Below are positions 17,536-26,908 of a stretch of DNA of 64,000 nt, piece by piece. The DNA is from Methanoculleus sp. GTDB taxonomy: Archaea > Halobacteriota > Methanomicrobia > Methanomicrobiales > Methanoculleaceae. The notes below the pieces were generated by a model. It had not been told where the DNA came from and did no database searches. It saw only the letters and a list, made by a program, of their open reading frames with translations. The number at the start of each line of letters is the position of its first letter. The first letter of the stretch is position 1. A program made the position numbers and the translations under genes. The DNA lies in NCBI RefSeq assembly GCF_020696975.1, contig NZ_JAJGBK010000020.1, positions 62,001 to 126,000 of the forward strand, given 5' to 3'.

Positions 17536-18260
17536 CTCGCGTGGAAGGGGCACTCCTCTCTCAGGCATTCGCGGTTGATATCGCTGAACTCACACCGCAT
17601 TGCTTCCCCTAACGGGAGAGCCACGCCGAACCGCTCGGCAAGGAAGGTGACCGCCGTCCGGATCGCAAGCCACGAGTCGCGTTTGCAGCACCGGGGACCG
17701 CCGTGCCGGGCGATCGCCATCAGGCTTCGTGCGGTCATCTGGTTCGAGACCGACCACTCCTGCTTCTTCAGGGGCGTCGACCCGGTGATCAGGCTCACGA
17801 AGATACCGGTCCCGACCGCCGCTCCACAGGTGCCGTGGGTGCCGCAGAATCCTCCCATGACCACATTGGCTCTCGCACGCGCCTGCCGGAGCAGCGCCCC
17901 TTTTCGCCCCGGCTCCCCCTGATGGTTACAGTATGCGGCGATGAGGCTAGCGGGCACAAGGAAGTGGTGCTCCGGCCCATGCATCCTGATCGCCGGATGA
18001 CGCATCAGGGTATGGGCGATGGCAAGCGGGTCCTCGAGCGTTGTCGTGATGCAGAACTCTTCGATGAGATCGAGCGCCTCCAGGCTGTGGCACCGGTCGC
18101 AGACAAAGTGTCCGGCTTCGCAGGCCGCCGTGGTGCTCCGGGTCTCACCACAGACGGCGCACACCATATCCCCGGGCTCCTCGCTGTACACAAGATCTCT
18201 TCCGCAGATGAGGCATCCTGCCTTATGCTCCATGCCATAGGGTGCGTCGCAGTATCCCAT
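17520..18260 (-). CDS. DUF5714-family cysteine-rich protein
   Basis: The 246 residues have a zinc-ribbon-like N-terminus (CLICGRDLVY, CAVCGE, CDRCHS) and the conserved DUF5714 body: MHGPEHHFLVPA, GGFCGTHGTCGAAVG, GGPRCCKRDSW and the ending ECPFHASYS. The many conserved Cys and His suggest metal or iron-sulfur binding; the biochemical role is unknown, and the family is common in methanogens and other strict anaerobes. The start is the ATG at 18260 (MGYCDAPYG); the frame is open further upstream only as antisense of the ABC exporter. The exporter stop is 16 nt upstream in the same direction, so co-transcription is likely. Confidence 0.82.
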   Translation of the reverse strand: MGYCDAPYGMEHKAGCLICGRDLVYSEEPGDMVCAVCGETRSTTAACEAGHFVCDRCHSLEALDLIEEFCITTTLEDPLAIAHTLMRHPAIRMHGPEHHFLVPASLIAAYCNHQGEPGRKGALLRQARARANVVMGGFCGTHGTCGAAVGTGIFVSLITGSTPLKKQEWSVSNQMTARSLMAIARHGGPRCCKRDSWLAIRTAVTFLAERFGVALPLGEAMRCEFSDINRECLREECPFHASYSTG

Positions 18261-18276
18261 AAGCCTGCGGCCGGGA

Positions 18277-20133
18277 TCAGGGGACGGCGGATTGGCCGGG
18301 ATCTGGCGAGGCACGATCCGGATCAACCCCGCGACCGGCCCCCGCTCCCCGCTCCTCCAGCACCCGCCCGCCTTCGATCGCGAGGACGCGGTCGGCGAGG
18401 GACAGGAGCGAAGGGCGGTGGGTGACAAGGATGGTTGTCCGGTCCCGGACGAGAGCCTGGAGCGTCTGCCGGATCTGATCCTCGGTCTGCATATCGAGCG
18501 CCGATGTGGGTTCGTCGAGGATCAGGATGGGCGCGTCCTTCAGGAACGCCCGGGCGATGGCGACCCTCTGGCGCTGACCGACGGAGAGCTGGGTCCCGCG
18601 TTCCCCGACGATCGTCCCGTATCCCTCCGGGAACTGCAGGATGTCATCGTGAATCTGCGCTTTTTGAGCTGCTACGATGACCTCATCAAGGGTCGCCTCG
18701 GGCCTGCTGTAGCGGATGTTCTCCTCGATGGTGGTGTGAAAGAGGAAGAGGTCCTGCGAGACGAGCGATACTTGCCGCCGCAGCCACCGGGGATCGAGGA
18801 TTGAGAGGTCGTGTCCGTCGAGCGTGATCGTCCCTTTCTGAGGCGAGAACGCCCGGAGGATCAGGTTGATGAGCGTCGTCTTCCCGGCACCGGTCCGCCC
18901 GACGACGGCGACCACCTCCCCGGGATGGGCGACGAAGTTCGCGTCCGAGAGGACCGGTTCCGATTCCGCGTAGCCGAACGTGACACCCGAGAACTCGATC
19001 CGTCCCTGCACCGTGGGGGGGACAATCCCGCCGGTGCCGGAGACTGTGCCCGGCTCGCCGTGCATACGGAAGAGGTCGCGCAACCGTGCGGCGGATGTCA
19101 CCGCGGGCTGCATGACGACAGGGAAGGCGAAGAAGGTGTTGACGGTGGGAGCGAACGTCACGATATAGACAGCGAACGCGACAAAATCCCCGACAGTCAT
19201 AGCACCGGCGATCACTTCAGTCCCGCCGAACCAGAAGACGGCAATCAGCATAAGCGACATCGTGCCGATCCTGAAGTACTCAGAGAACGCCGAGAGCATG
19301 GTGTTCCGGATCCGGGCATCGACCATGTTCCGGAGCGTCCCGGATACTTTGCGCACCTCCCGGTCCTCCGCGGCATGTGATTTCACGGTGTCGATGCCGG
19401 AGATCACCTCCTGCAGGTCCCGCGAGACGTAGGCCTGCCGCTCGCGCTCCCGGTGGGTGGCGGCACGGATCCTCCTGATGAAGACGGCGTTGACCAGCAG
19501 GTAGAGGGGAATAAAGGCGACGACGACGAGGGTCAACTTGAGGTTTAAGATGCAGAGGATGGCGAAGGTGAAGATGACATAGAGGGCGTTTGCGATGATC
19601 TGGGGGAGGTACTGGGAGATAGTATACTGCAGGATCTGGACGTCGTCGGAGAGGCGGGACATGATGTAGCCGGTCTGCTGCGACTTGAAGTACGAGAGCG
19701 GGAAACTTAAGACGTGCTCGACAAGAGCGGTCTGGAGATTGAAGGCGTAGCCTTCCCGGAACCGGGCGGTCCAGTAGTTCCGCAAGAGATCCATGCCGCC
19801 GGTGAAGAACCCGAGTACCAGGAGGGCGGCGATCAGGGTGTTGAGCGACGAGAGGATCCCTCCGGCCCCTGCAAGGAGGGTATCGGTGGCCGGGGTCTCC
19901 CCGAGCAGGATGTTGTCGATGAAGAACTTGATGCTGAGTGGGAGCACGGTCTTTGCGGCCGAGACGAGAGCAGTCGCTGCGAGGGCCAGCACGCCCACGC
20001 TCCAGATGGGCCGGGCGAACCGGAGGAAGAAGCCAAGGTCGGAGAACTGGAGGTCTCTCCTTGTCTTCACCGGCTGGCGCATGATATCCCGGGTGAAGGC
20101 GACGGTACGTCGACAGTAGTCAGTGATGCTCAT
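18277..20133 (-). CDS. MsbA-type ABC exporter, fused permease and ATPase
   Basis: The 618-residue half-transporter has six membrane helices (about 45-330, type IV exporter fold) and an ATPase domain (about 360-605) with Walker A GRTGAGKTT, signature LSVGQRQRVAIA (LSVGQ instead of LSGGQ), Walker [13 protein letters not shown] and switch His in LVTHRPS. It probably works as a homodimer exporting lipids, peptides or drugs; the substrate cannot be deduced. The DUF5714 gene follows after 16 nt. The N-terminus (MSITDYCRRTVAFTRDI) is accepted as the first ATG. Confidence 0.92.
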   Translation of the reverse strand: MSITDYCRRTVAFTRDIMRQPVKTRRDLQFSDLGFFLRFARPIWSVGVLALAATALVSAAKTVLPLSIKFFIDNILLGETPATDTLLAGAGGILSSLNTLIAALLVLGFFTGGMDLLRNYWTARFREGYAFNLQTALVEHVLSFPLSYFKSQQTGYIMSRLSDDVQILQYTISQYLPQIIANALYVIFTFAILCILNLKLTLVVVAFIPLYLLVNAVFIRRIRAATHRERERQAYVSRDLQEVISGIDTVKSHAAEDREVRKVSGTLRNMVDARIRNTMLSAFSEYFRIGTMSLMLIAVFWFGGTEVIAGAMTVGDFVAFAVYIVTFAPTVNTFFAFPVVMQPAVTSAARLRDLFRMHGEPGTVSGTGGIVPPTVQGRIEFSGVTFGYAESEPVLSDANFVAHPGEVVAVVGRTGAGKTTLINLILRAFSPQKGTITLDGHDLSILDPRWLRRQVSLVSQDLFLFHTTIEENIRYSRPEATLDEVIVAAQKAQIHDDILQFPEGYGTIVGERGTQLSVGQRQRVAIARAFLKDAPILILDEPTSALDMQTEDQIRQTLQALVRDRTTILVTHRPSLLSLADRVLAIEGGRVLEERGAGAGRGVDPDRASPDPGQSAVP

Positions 20134-20307
20134 GGTATACCGGTCCGGTTAAGGAGCAGCGAGTCTGAGGCCGGATTCCGGAGGGCCGCCACCCGGTCTC
20201 CCGCCACGTCTCCGTTCCAGTTCCATAACCTCCTCGCGTATAATACCTCTGCTCTGGAGGCGGGGGTAAACCGAAACGGATAATATCCGGCGAAATGAGA
20301 TCGACGC

Positions 20308-21093
20308 ATGGTATCGCGTGCCGTAGCCAGACGCTTCTACGGGGCGGTTGTGGGAGCGGCGGTGATCGGTGCAGCCTCACTCCTTGGTCTCCTGAAGGTC
20401 CTCCCCGGGTCGTTTGAAATAGTGGCGTTCCTCTTTTGCGGAGGGCTCATTGCCGGGCTTCTCACCCCGGGCTCGGTGAAGGACGGAGCCATCACCGGCG
20501 CCGTCTGCGGGGTGCTCGTGGCCCTGCTTGCAGCCTCTACGATAACCCTCATGAGCCTGGTGGAGAACAACCCGCAGTATCCCCCGTTCTGGATGACTTT
20601 CCTCTTCTACGCCCTCATCCTCACGGCGCTCCTCCTCCCCTACAGCGCCGTCGGCGGAGCGGGCGGGACGGCGGTGCGAAACGGCATCGGGAGAGGAGGC
20701 ACTGCCGACGGCCACGGACGGGGCCGGTGGCTCGGGATCGGCATCGGGACGGCCGTCATCGCCGGTTCGGCTCTCGTGCTCGTCTTTATCGCCCCGTTCG
20801 TCGTGATCGTTCCGCTCGCCGGCGGATTCATCGCAGGATATTCCGCCGGGACCCGGCCGGAAGACGGCCTCGAGGCCGGGCTTGTCGCGGCGCTCTTCGG
20901 GACCGGTCTTTTCTTGCTCCCGATGCTCTGGACGGCGTCCCATGGAACGGGGTTCGCCGCCGGGCTTGCCGGGATGGTCGCCATCGCGCTGGGACTGCTC
21001 TTTCCGCTCCTCGGGACCGCCGGGGGGGTTGCCGGCGCGGTTGTGCGGCAGAGTTTCGGGAAAAGAGCAGGACAAGAACTTGAAAGGGCCTGA
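20308..21093 (+). CDS. Polytopic membrane protein, DUF5518-like
   Basis: The 261-residue protein has about seven Gly/Ala/Leu-rich helices and two related segments (GGLIAGLLTPGSVKDGAITGAVCG near 50 and GGFIAGYSAGTRPEDGLEAGLVAA near 180), an internal repeat typical of archaeal DUF5518-type proteins. No catalytic residues are evident and the function is unknown. A TATA-like GGATAATATCC lies at about 20277-20287, close enough for a leaderless message. It stands alone between two divergent/convergent genes. Confidence 0.6.
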   Translation: MVSRAVARRFYGAVVGAAVIGAASLLGLLKVLPGSFEIVAFLFCGGLIAGLLTPGSVKDGAITGAVCGVLVALLAASTITLMSLVENNPQYPPFWMTFLFYALILTALLLPYSAVGGAGGTAVRNGIGRGGTADGHGRGRWLGIGIGTAVIAGSALVLVFIAPFVVIVPLAGGFIAGYSAGTRPEDGLEAGLVAALFGTGLFLLPMLWTASHGTGFAAGLAGMVAIALGLLFPLLGTAGGVAGAVVRQSFGKRAGQELERA

Positions 21094-21113
21094 GGATTAA
21101 GGGGAGGCTCCTT

Positions 21114-22148
21114 TCACCCCCCGTAAAATATGCTCGCGATCTTGTAGAGGTCCATATCCACCGTCTTGAGGTTCGCCACCGCCTCCTCGATCGGGACCGC
21201 GACGATATCGTCCCCCCGGAGCGCGACCATCTTCCCGAAGTCTTTCTCCTTGATGAGGTTCGCGGCTGCCACCCCGAACCGGGTCGCGAGCACCCGGTCG
21301 TGCGCCGTCGGCGATCCCCCGCGCTGGACGTGCCCGAGCACCGTCACCCGCACCTCCATGTCGAGCCTTTTTTCGAGTTCGTCGCGCAGGTAGTTCCCGA
21401 CGCCGCCGAGCGTCACGTGGCCGAACTCGTCCGTCCTGCCCGACCGGGTGATTGCGCCCTCCATCTCCTTCGGCTGGGCGCCCTCCGCGACCACGACGAT
21501 GCTGAACTTCTTTCCCCGCTCGTAGCGCGCCCGGAGGTGGTGGGTGACCTCGTCGAGGTCGAACGGGATCTCCGGTATGAGGATCTCGTCGGCCCCGCCC
21601 GCGATCCCGGCCATGGTTGCGATCCACCCCGCGTGCCGGCCCATCACCTCCACCACCATAATCCGGTGGTGCGACTCCGCCGTTGTATGAAGCCGGTCGA
21701 TCGCCTCCGTGACGGTCGCGACGGCGGTATCGAACCCGAAGGTGTAGTCGGTCGCACCGACATCGTTGTCGATGGTCTTTGGTACCCCTACGACCGGAAT
21801 GCCCATCTGCGAGAGTTTGTTTGCGACACCGAGGGTATCCTCGCCGCCGATCGCAACGATCGCATCGATCCCGAACTTCCTGATGTTGTCGCGCAGCCGC
21901 TGGACGTCCGCCTCACTCTTGAAGGGGTTCGTCCGCGACGTCCCGAGGATCGTCCCGCCCTTCGGGAGGATGCCGGTTACCGAGTAATCGGTGAGCGGCT
22001 CGACGTTTCCGGCCACGAGGCCGAGCCATCCGTCCCGGATCCCGATCGTGTCGAACCCGTGCTTCGCCCCTGTCCGCACGACCGCCCGGATCACCGCGTT
22101 CAGACCCGGGCAGTCCCCTCCTCCCGTGAGGACGCCGACCGTCGTCAT
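21114..22148 (-). CDS. pfp: Phosphofructokinase with pyrophosphate-type active site
   Basis: The 344-residue PFK-A family protein has the phosphate loop LTGGGDCPGLNA, the substrate motif PKTIDNDVGATD and MGRHAGWIA. Two diagnostic positions differ from ATP enzymes: GGEDT replaces GGDGS (Asp at position 104 by E. coli numbering) and PKTIDND replaces PGTIDND (Lys at 124). In the known family, the Asp104/Lys124 pair marks PPi-dependent, reversible phosphofructokinases. The gene follows the aldolase gene with a 1-nt gap, so consecutive glycolytic/gluconeogenic enzymes are co-expressed. Phosphoryl-donor specificity is inferred, not shown. Confidence 0.9.
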   Translation of the reverse strand: MTTVGVLTGGGDCPGLNAVIRAVVRTGAKHGFDTIGIRDGWLGLVAGNVEPLTDYSVTGILPKGGTILGTSRTNPFKSEADVQRLRDNIRKFGIDAIVAIGGEDTLGVANKLSQMGIPVVGVPKTIDNDVGATDYTFGFDTAVATVTEAIDRLHTTAESHHRIMVVEVMGRHAGWIATMAGIAGGADEILIPEIPFDLDEVTHHLRARYERGKKFSIVVVAEGAQPKEMEGAITRSGRTDEFGHVTLGGVGNYLRDELEKRLDMEVRVTVLGHVQRGGSPTAHDRVLATRFGVAAANLIKEKDFGKMVALRGDDIVAVPIEEAVANLKTVDMDLYKIASIFYGG

Positions 22149-22149
22149 C

Positions 22150-23073
22150 CTAACACCTCCCTCCCATGCAGATCCTGTTTGCCTCCGCTACACTCGCATC
22201 GTCGAGAGTGATCGCCGAAATCGCGTTGCAGAACCGGACCGCCTCCTCGAGCGGCCGCTGGTGGATGTTCCTGCCGGTCGCGTTCCCGACCGTACCGCCG
22301 ATGTGGATCTGATCGTGGAGCTGTTGCAGGAACTCCTGCATATCGGCATGCGACCCGCCCGCACAGACGACACCGGTCCTGCCCGCGGCCGCCACCGCCT
22401 CCCGGAGCAGGGCGGGATCGATCGACCCGCCCACCTTCGGCGGATTCACCTTCGCAAAGTCGCTCCCGAGGGTCGCTGCGACACCCGCTGCGCCCGCGAT
22501 CAGGTGCGGGTCACGCTCGTCCTTGACCGCCTTGCCGCGGGGATACATCCAGAGAACGGTGATGAGGCCGTTTGCGTGCGCATGGTTGACGATCTGGGCC
22601 GCCTGGTAGAGCATCATCGGCTCGTACTCGCTCCCCAGGTAGACCGTGTAGCCGACGCCGAGGATCGACAGCCCCGTCTCGTCCCGGAGATCGACGGCCT
22701 GCCGGACGTGGTGAAGTTCCGAACTGAGGGGGTCACGCTGGGCGGTCCCGACCAGGTTGGTCTTTGAGTTGAGTTTGACAAGGTACGGCACGTCACGGTA
22801 GTCAGCACCGTACCGCGCTATCATCCCGAGTTGCGTCGCAAAGACCCCGATCCTCGCGCGGCTCGCTATCCGGAAGAGGTGCTCGGGGTCGGCGTCTTCG
22901 GGATGGATACCCTCGCCAAAGAAGTCGTCATTGAGATGCTCGATCTTCTGGTCCCCGGCAAAGAGCATCAGCCTCCCGGTGCCATGGGTGATCGCACTGT
23001 AGTTCTCCCGGTACCTCTCCTGCTCCTCGGCGGGCACATCGAGAGGGATCCTGATATCGGGTGCAGGTGGCAT
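22150..23073 (-). CDS. Class I (DhnA/DeoC-type) aldolase, probable fructose-bisphosphate aldolase
   Basis: The 307-residue TIM-barrel protein belongs to the archaeal class I aldolase family: FAGDQKIEHLND, LVKLNSKTNLVG, WMYPRGKAVKD and AKVNPPKVGG. The lysines in the last motifs include the likely Schiff-base residue. It probably cleaves or forms fructose 1,6-bisphosphate; related enzymes of this superfamily use other dihydroxyacetone-type donors. The start at 23073 (MPPAPDIRIPL) has a strong ribosome-binding site (GGAGG, spacer 6); an upstream ATG at 23094 lacks one. The phosphofructokinase follows after 1 nt. Confidence 0.87.
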   Translation of the reverse strand: MPPAPDIRIPLDVPAEEQERYRENYSAITHGTGRLMLFAGDQKIEHLNDDFFGEGIHPEDADPEHLFRIASRARIGVFATQLGMIARYGADYRDVPYLVKLNSKTNLVGTAQRDPLSSELHHVRQAVDLRDETGLSILGVGYTVYLGSEYEPMMLYQAAQIVNHAHANGLITVLWMYPRGKAVKDERDPHLIAGAAGVAATLGSDFAKVNPPKVGGSIDPALLREAVAAAGRTGVVCAGGSHADMQEFLQQLHDQIHIGGTVGNATGRNIHQRPLEEAVRFCNAISAITLDDASVAEANRICMGGRC

Positions 23074-23366
23074 ACCCCTCCTCCCCATCCCCACATACTT
23101 AAGTGTTGCTGGAGTCCCGGGAGAATGGGGCTGGATGCGGTAAGCCGGACACGAGCCGGTTCATGTTTCCCGGCGAAGATTTGGCAGAACTTCTTTTCCA
23201 AGCGATGACTCCGGTGGACCGGGCAGTGTATTAATGGAAACCATGTTCGGAATCGAAGTGCGTTTCAGAACGTTTATTTTGCTCTCCGTCAGAATCATTC
23301 GTAGATTACCTGGCGCTGTTCTTCCGGCTGAGAAATAGTGCCGCATGATGATTCAGGGATAGCCAA

Positions 23367-24044
23367 ATGGACGTTCTGTTAATCCTTATCGACTGGTTTC
23401 CATACCTTCTCTCAGGCATTGCCACAACTCTCGGTCTTGTTCTGAGTGCTCTGGGCCTCGGCCTCCTTCTCGGTCTGCCCATGGCGCTCGGCCAGGTGTA
23501 CGGCTCCCGGCCGGTGCGCTGGGTCATTGGAATATACGTCTGGTTCTTCAGGGGTCTTCCCATCCTTGTTCTGCTCTTCCTCTTCTGGTTCGGCATATTT
23601 CCCATGCTCGGGCTCGGTGCTCTCCCGGCATTCGCGGTCGGGGCTGTGGTACTGGGCCTCCGCGGGGCGGCATACCAGTCCCAGATCTTCAGGGGAGCCG
23701 TCCAGTCGATCGGGGAAGGCCAGATGATAGCGGCGCGCTCCCTCGGGATGAGCAGGCTCACCGCCATCCGTTCTGTCATTCTCCCGCAGGCGATGCGGAT
23801 CGCTCTTCCGGGGTGGTCGAACGAGTACCCCAACATCCTGACCGATTCAGCGGTCTGCTACGCGATTGGGGTCGCTGAACTGCTCACCATTACGTCGCGG
23901 ATGGTCACGCAGACCCATATTACGATGCCGATCTACCTCGCTGCGGCGGGGATCTTCATCATCTTGAACTACGGGGGCCTCAAAGTCCTGCACGGGCTGG
24001 AGAAGAGGATAGCAATCCCGGGATTTGGATCCGGAGCAGTATAA
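23367..24044 (+). CDS. Polar amino-acid ABC transporter permease 1 (HisM/GlnP-like)
   Basis: The 225-residue protein has about five helices and the EAA-like cytoplasmic loop of PAAT permeases ([29 protein letters not shown]), which contacts the ATPase. First gene of a three-gene operon with the ATPase (1 nt gap) and a second permease. AGGGAT lies upstream of the ATG. The roughly 290 bp before it hold no gene. The import substrate is probably a polar amino acid; which one cannot be told. Confidence 0.92.
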   Translation: MDVLLILIDWFPYLLSGIATTLGLVLSALGLGLLLGLPMALGQVYGSRPVRWVIGIYVWFFRGLPILVLLFLFWFGIFPMLGLGALPAFAVGAVVLGLRGAAYQSQIFRGAVQSIGEGQMIAARSLGMSRLTAIRSVILPQAMRIALPGWSNEYPNILTDSAVCYAIGVAELLTITSRMVTQTHITMPIYLAAAGIFIILNYGGLKVLHGLEKRIAIPGFGSGAV

Positions 24045-24045
24045 C

Positions 24046-24798
24046 ATGAACAACGATATTGTGCTGAGAGTCGAGGACATACACAAGTCCTTCGGGGATA
24101 ACGAGGTGTTGCGTGGGGTCTCGTTTGACGTCCGGAGAGGTGAGACGAAGGTCTTCATCGGCCCCTCGGGGACAGGGAAGAGCACGCTTCTCCGGTGCAT
24201 CAACCAGTTGACGCCGCCTGACCGGGGAAGGGTCTGGCTTGACGGAGAGGAGGTCACCAACTCGGGAGCCCGGATCAACTACTTCCGACAGAAGATCGGG
24301 ATGGTCTTTCAGAACTTCTTCCTCTTTGACCACCTCACCGCGTTAAAGAACGTCGAACTGGCGCTCTTGAAGGTCAGAGGCATGGGAAAAGCGGAGGCGC
24401 GCGAAAAAGCGCTCAACGAACTCCGGCAGGTGGGGATGGAAGACTGGGCCGACCATTACCCGGCCGAGCTCTCGGGCGGCCAGGCCCAGCGGGTATCCAT
24501 CGCCCGGGCGCTCGCCATGGACCCGGACGTCATCCTCTTTGACGAACCGACGTCTGCGCTCGACCCCGAGCTGACCCGGGAGGTGTTGGAAGTCATGAAG
24601 AAACTGGCCGGGGAGGGGATGACCATGCTCGTCGTCACCCACGAGATGGGGTTTGCCTGCTCGGTTGCAAACGAAGTGCTCTTCATGGAGAATGGTGTGG
24701 TGGCCGAACAGGGGACGCCTGACCAACTCCTGCATGACCCGCAGTACACCCGGATGAAGGACTTCATCGGCCGGATCGACTCACGCCTGGGAGACTGA
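24046..24798 (+). CDS. Polar amino-acid ABC transporter ATP-binding protein (GlnQ-like)
   Basis: The 250-residue ATPase has Walker [11 protein letters not shown]-loop [10 protein letters not shown], signature [12 protein letters not shown], Walker [13 protein letters not shown] and His in VTHEMGFA. The start ATG at 24046 has GGAG upstream inside the first permease gene end. It lies between two permease genes of the same family, so the transporter core is a heterodimeric permease with this ATPase. It energises uptake in the cytoplasm. Confidence 0.95.
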   Translation: MNNDIVLRVEDIHKSFGDNEVLRGVSFDVRRGETKVFIGPSGTGKSTLLRCINQLTPPDRGRVWLDGEEVTNSGARINYFRQKIGMVFQNFFLFDHLTALKNVELALLKVRGMGKAEAREKALNELRQVGMEDWADHYPAELSGGQAQRVSIARALAMDPDVILFDEPTSALDPELTREVLEVMKKLAGEGMTMLVVTHEMGFACSVANEVLFMENGVVAEQGTPDQLLHDPQYTRMKDFIGRIDSRLGD

Positions 24799-24806
24799 GG
24801 AGCGGT

Positions 24807-25493
24807 ATGGATCTAGCGGCCTTTACGTTCGACATCCTCCTCCCGGCGCTGATGCAGGGGCTGATCATAACCCTGCAGTTGATTGCATGCTCCGCTCCGT
24901 TCGGCCTCGCGTTCGGAATCGCCATTGCGGTGGGAAGACAGTACGGCGGCGGTGCCATATCATGGCTCTGTAAGACGTTCGTCTTTCTCATCAAGGGCAC
25001 GCCGCTACTCCTCCTCCTCTTCATTCTCTACTTCGGGTTCCCGGCGATCGGGATAACCTTCACGGCGTTCACGGCATCGGTGGTCGGGTTCATCCTCTGT
25101 AACGCGGCGTACAACGCTGAGTACATCCGGGGTGCGCTCATATCGATCAAGGATGGTCAGATGATCGCCGCCCAGGCGCTCGGGATGACCCGGTGGCAGG
25201 CGATCCGGCACGTGGTCCTGCCCCAGGCGCTCCGCCGCGCGATCCCGGGACTCTCGAACGAGTTCATCTACCTGATCAAGTACTCGTCGCTCGCCTACAT
25301 GATCACGGTGATCGAGCTCTCCGGGGCGGGGAAACTGGTGGCAACGAAGTACTTCCTTTATACGGAGTCGTTTGCAGCCGTCGGCATCGTCTATCTCGTG
25401 CTGGTGACGATCACGACTGTCGCGGTCAATATCCTGGAGAAGCGTGTGGCCATCCCCGGAACGACCCGGGGCACCACCGCGGCTCAGTTGTAA
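24807..25493 (+). CDS. Polar amino-acid ABC transporter permease 2
   Basis: The 228-residue membrane protein has the EAA-type loop KDGQMIAAQALGMTRWQAIRHVVLPQ and about five helices, paralogous to the permease at 23367. GGAG 5 nt before the ATG is a good ribosome-binding site, 8 nt after the ATPase stop. The stop is followed by a short T-run (25494-25498). The cognate binding protein gene is not in this operon but lies 1.4 kb away on the opposite strand. Confidence 0.92.
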   Translation: MDLAAFTFDILLPALMQGLIITLQLIACSAPFGLAFGIAIAVGRQYGGGAISWLCKTFVFLIKGTPLLLLLFILYFGFPAIGITFTAFTASVVGFILCNAAYNAEYIRGALISIKDGQMIAAQALGMTRWQAIRHVVLPQALRRAIPGLSNEFIYLIKYSSLAYMITVIELSGAGKLVATKYFLYTESFAAVGIVYLVLVTITTVAVNILEKRVAIPGTTRGTTAAQL

Positions 25494-25725
25494 TTTTTAA
25501 AGAGGGACCGTTGGAGTTCCGGGATGGTCTCAAGCAGCCCCACTCTTTGGGCGCGATATCCGCTGGAGATCCGTGCCAGAGTTTATCCAACGAAATGGGG
25601 CATGGTATGCGAAAAGCGCAAATGCGGTTGCAAAAACCGTGAGAGATCGTCAAGCTTTGAGTTGTGCTCACTCCCACCCGCTCACCCGCACTACTTGTAA
25701 CAGGTGCAAAAGCCCCCCCCTCATC

Positions 25726-26850
25726 CTATCGCCGGTGCGAATGCCGGTGATGGATATCGGGCTGGTGCGGGTGCTCGTGGAAGATCTCGGTATGGGCGTG
25801 CATGTGAGAGTGCTCGCCGCTCGCCGAGAACGGCGGGTCGCCGGCCGCGTGGGTGTGGTCGTGGTGAAGGTCGTCGTGGCGGTGCCTGTGCTCGTGGACG
25901 ATTTTTGGGTGCCGGTGGGGGTGGGTATGCTCCTCGGAGATCAGCAGCCACGCCCCGAGTGCCATGATGGGTAACGCGACGTAGAACGCGCTCGTCGGGA
26001 GTTCGGCAAAGAGCAGGAGCGAGAAGAAGACGCCGAAGAACGGGGAGACGGCAAGGAGCGAGCCTGCCCGTGCGGCGCCGATACCCCGGAGGGCGAGGAG
26101 GAAGAGGATGCTTGTCAGGCCGCCGTAGCAGAGGAACCCGACGATCATAGCGGCAGCGGCCGTGACCGGTGCCGGGAGAGCCTCGCCGGCGGCGAGCGCG
26201 GCGAGGAACGTGACGGTGCCGGAGCCGATCCCCTTTACGGAGATGACGATAAGGGGGTCTTTCGCCGAGAGCCGCTGCCCGAGGTTGTTGTCGACGGCCC
26301 AGAAGAGGCAGGTGAGCAGGATGCCGAGCGCCGGGAGCGAGAGGCCGAGACCGGCTGCCGGGTCATAGGTGAGGATGATGCATGAGGCGGTGATACACCC
26401 GAGCGCGACCCAGACCCGACGGCTCACCCACTCGCCGACGACCGCTGCGGCGATCAGCGTCGTCGCTACGGCCTCGAAGTTCAGGAGGAGGGCCGCCGTC
26501 GCTGCCGCCGTCCCCGGGAGGCTGAAGATCAGGGTGACCGGCGCGAGGACCCCGCCAAAGAGGGTCACGCCGATGAGCCAGGGGATGTCATTCCTTCCTG
26601 GCGGCGCCTCCATGTTGCTCCGCCGGGTGCCTGACGCGGTCCCGAAGAGGGAGAAGAGCAGGGCGCCCGAACCGCTCCCGAGCGAGACCAGCGCGGCGAG
26701 CGCGAGCGGCCCGGCACCATCGATGAGGAGTTTGGTGAACGGGGCGCTCCCGCCGATGAGGATTGCCGTTAAGAGCGCACAGATGACGGGTGCCCGGTAG
26801 CGGGCAAGAGTGGCTCCGTGGTCTATGCCGGCGGGTTTACGGGGATACAG
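25726..26850 (-). CDS. EamA/DMT-family transporter with histidine-rich tail; no standard start codon
   Basis: The 374-residue reading has ten predicted helices in two EamA halves (about 20-290) and a C-terminal cytosolic tail of about 70 residues with 23 histidines in HxH and HH patterns (EEHTHPHRHP, HHDHTH, HHRHSHRR). The first ATG (26613) lies after the first two helices, which continue in frame upstream (RYRAPVICALLTAILIGGSA). No ATG, GTG or TTG occurs in that upstream part. A CTG at 26848-26850 has GGAGG 8 nt before it and is my proposed start. A base error or an N-terminally decayed gene are alternatives. The tail suggests metal binding or metal sensing. The gene lies 58 nt after the binding-protein gene, same strand. 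Confidence 0.75.
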   Translation of the reverse strand: MYPRKPAGIDHGATLARYRAPVICALLTAILIGGSAPFTKLLIDGAGPLALAALVSLGSGSGALLFSLFGTASGTRRSNMEAPPGRNDIPWLIGVTLFGGVLAPVTLIFSLPGTAAATAALLLNFEAVATTLIAAAVVGEWVSRRVWVALGCITASCIILTYDPAAGLGLSLPALGILLTCLFWAVDNNLGQRLSAKDPLIVISVKGIGSGTVTFLAALAAGEALPAPVTAAAAMIVGFLCYGGLTSILFLLALRGIGAARAGSLLAVSPFFGVFFSLLLFAELPTSAFYVALPIMALGAWLLISEEHTHPHRHPKIVHEHRHRHDDLHHDHTHAAGDPPFSASGEHSHMHAHTEIFHEHPHQPDIHHRHSHRR

Positions 26851-26908
26851 AAGAAGGGCCTCCGGATGAATTGAAAGTTTGAAAAATTGGGGGATAGATC
26901 GTCCCCGA

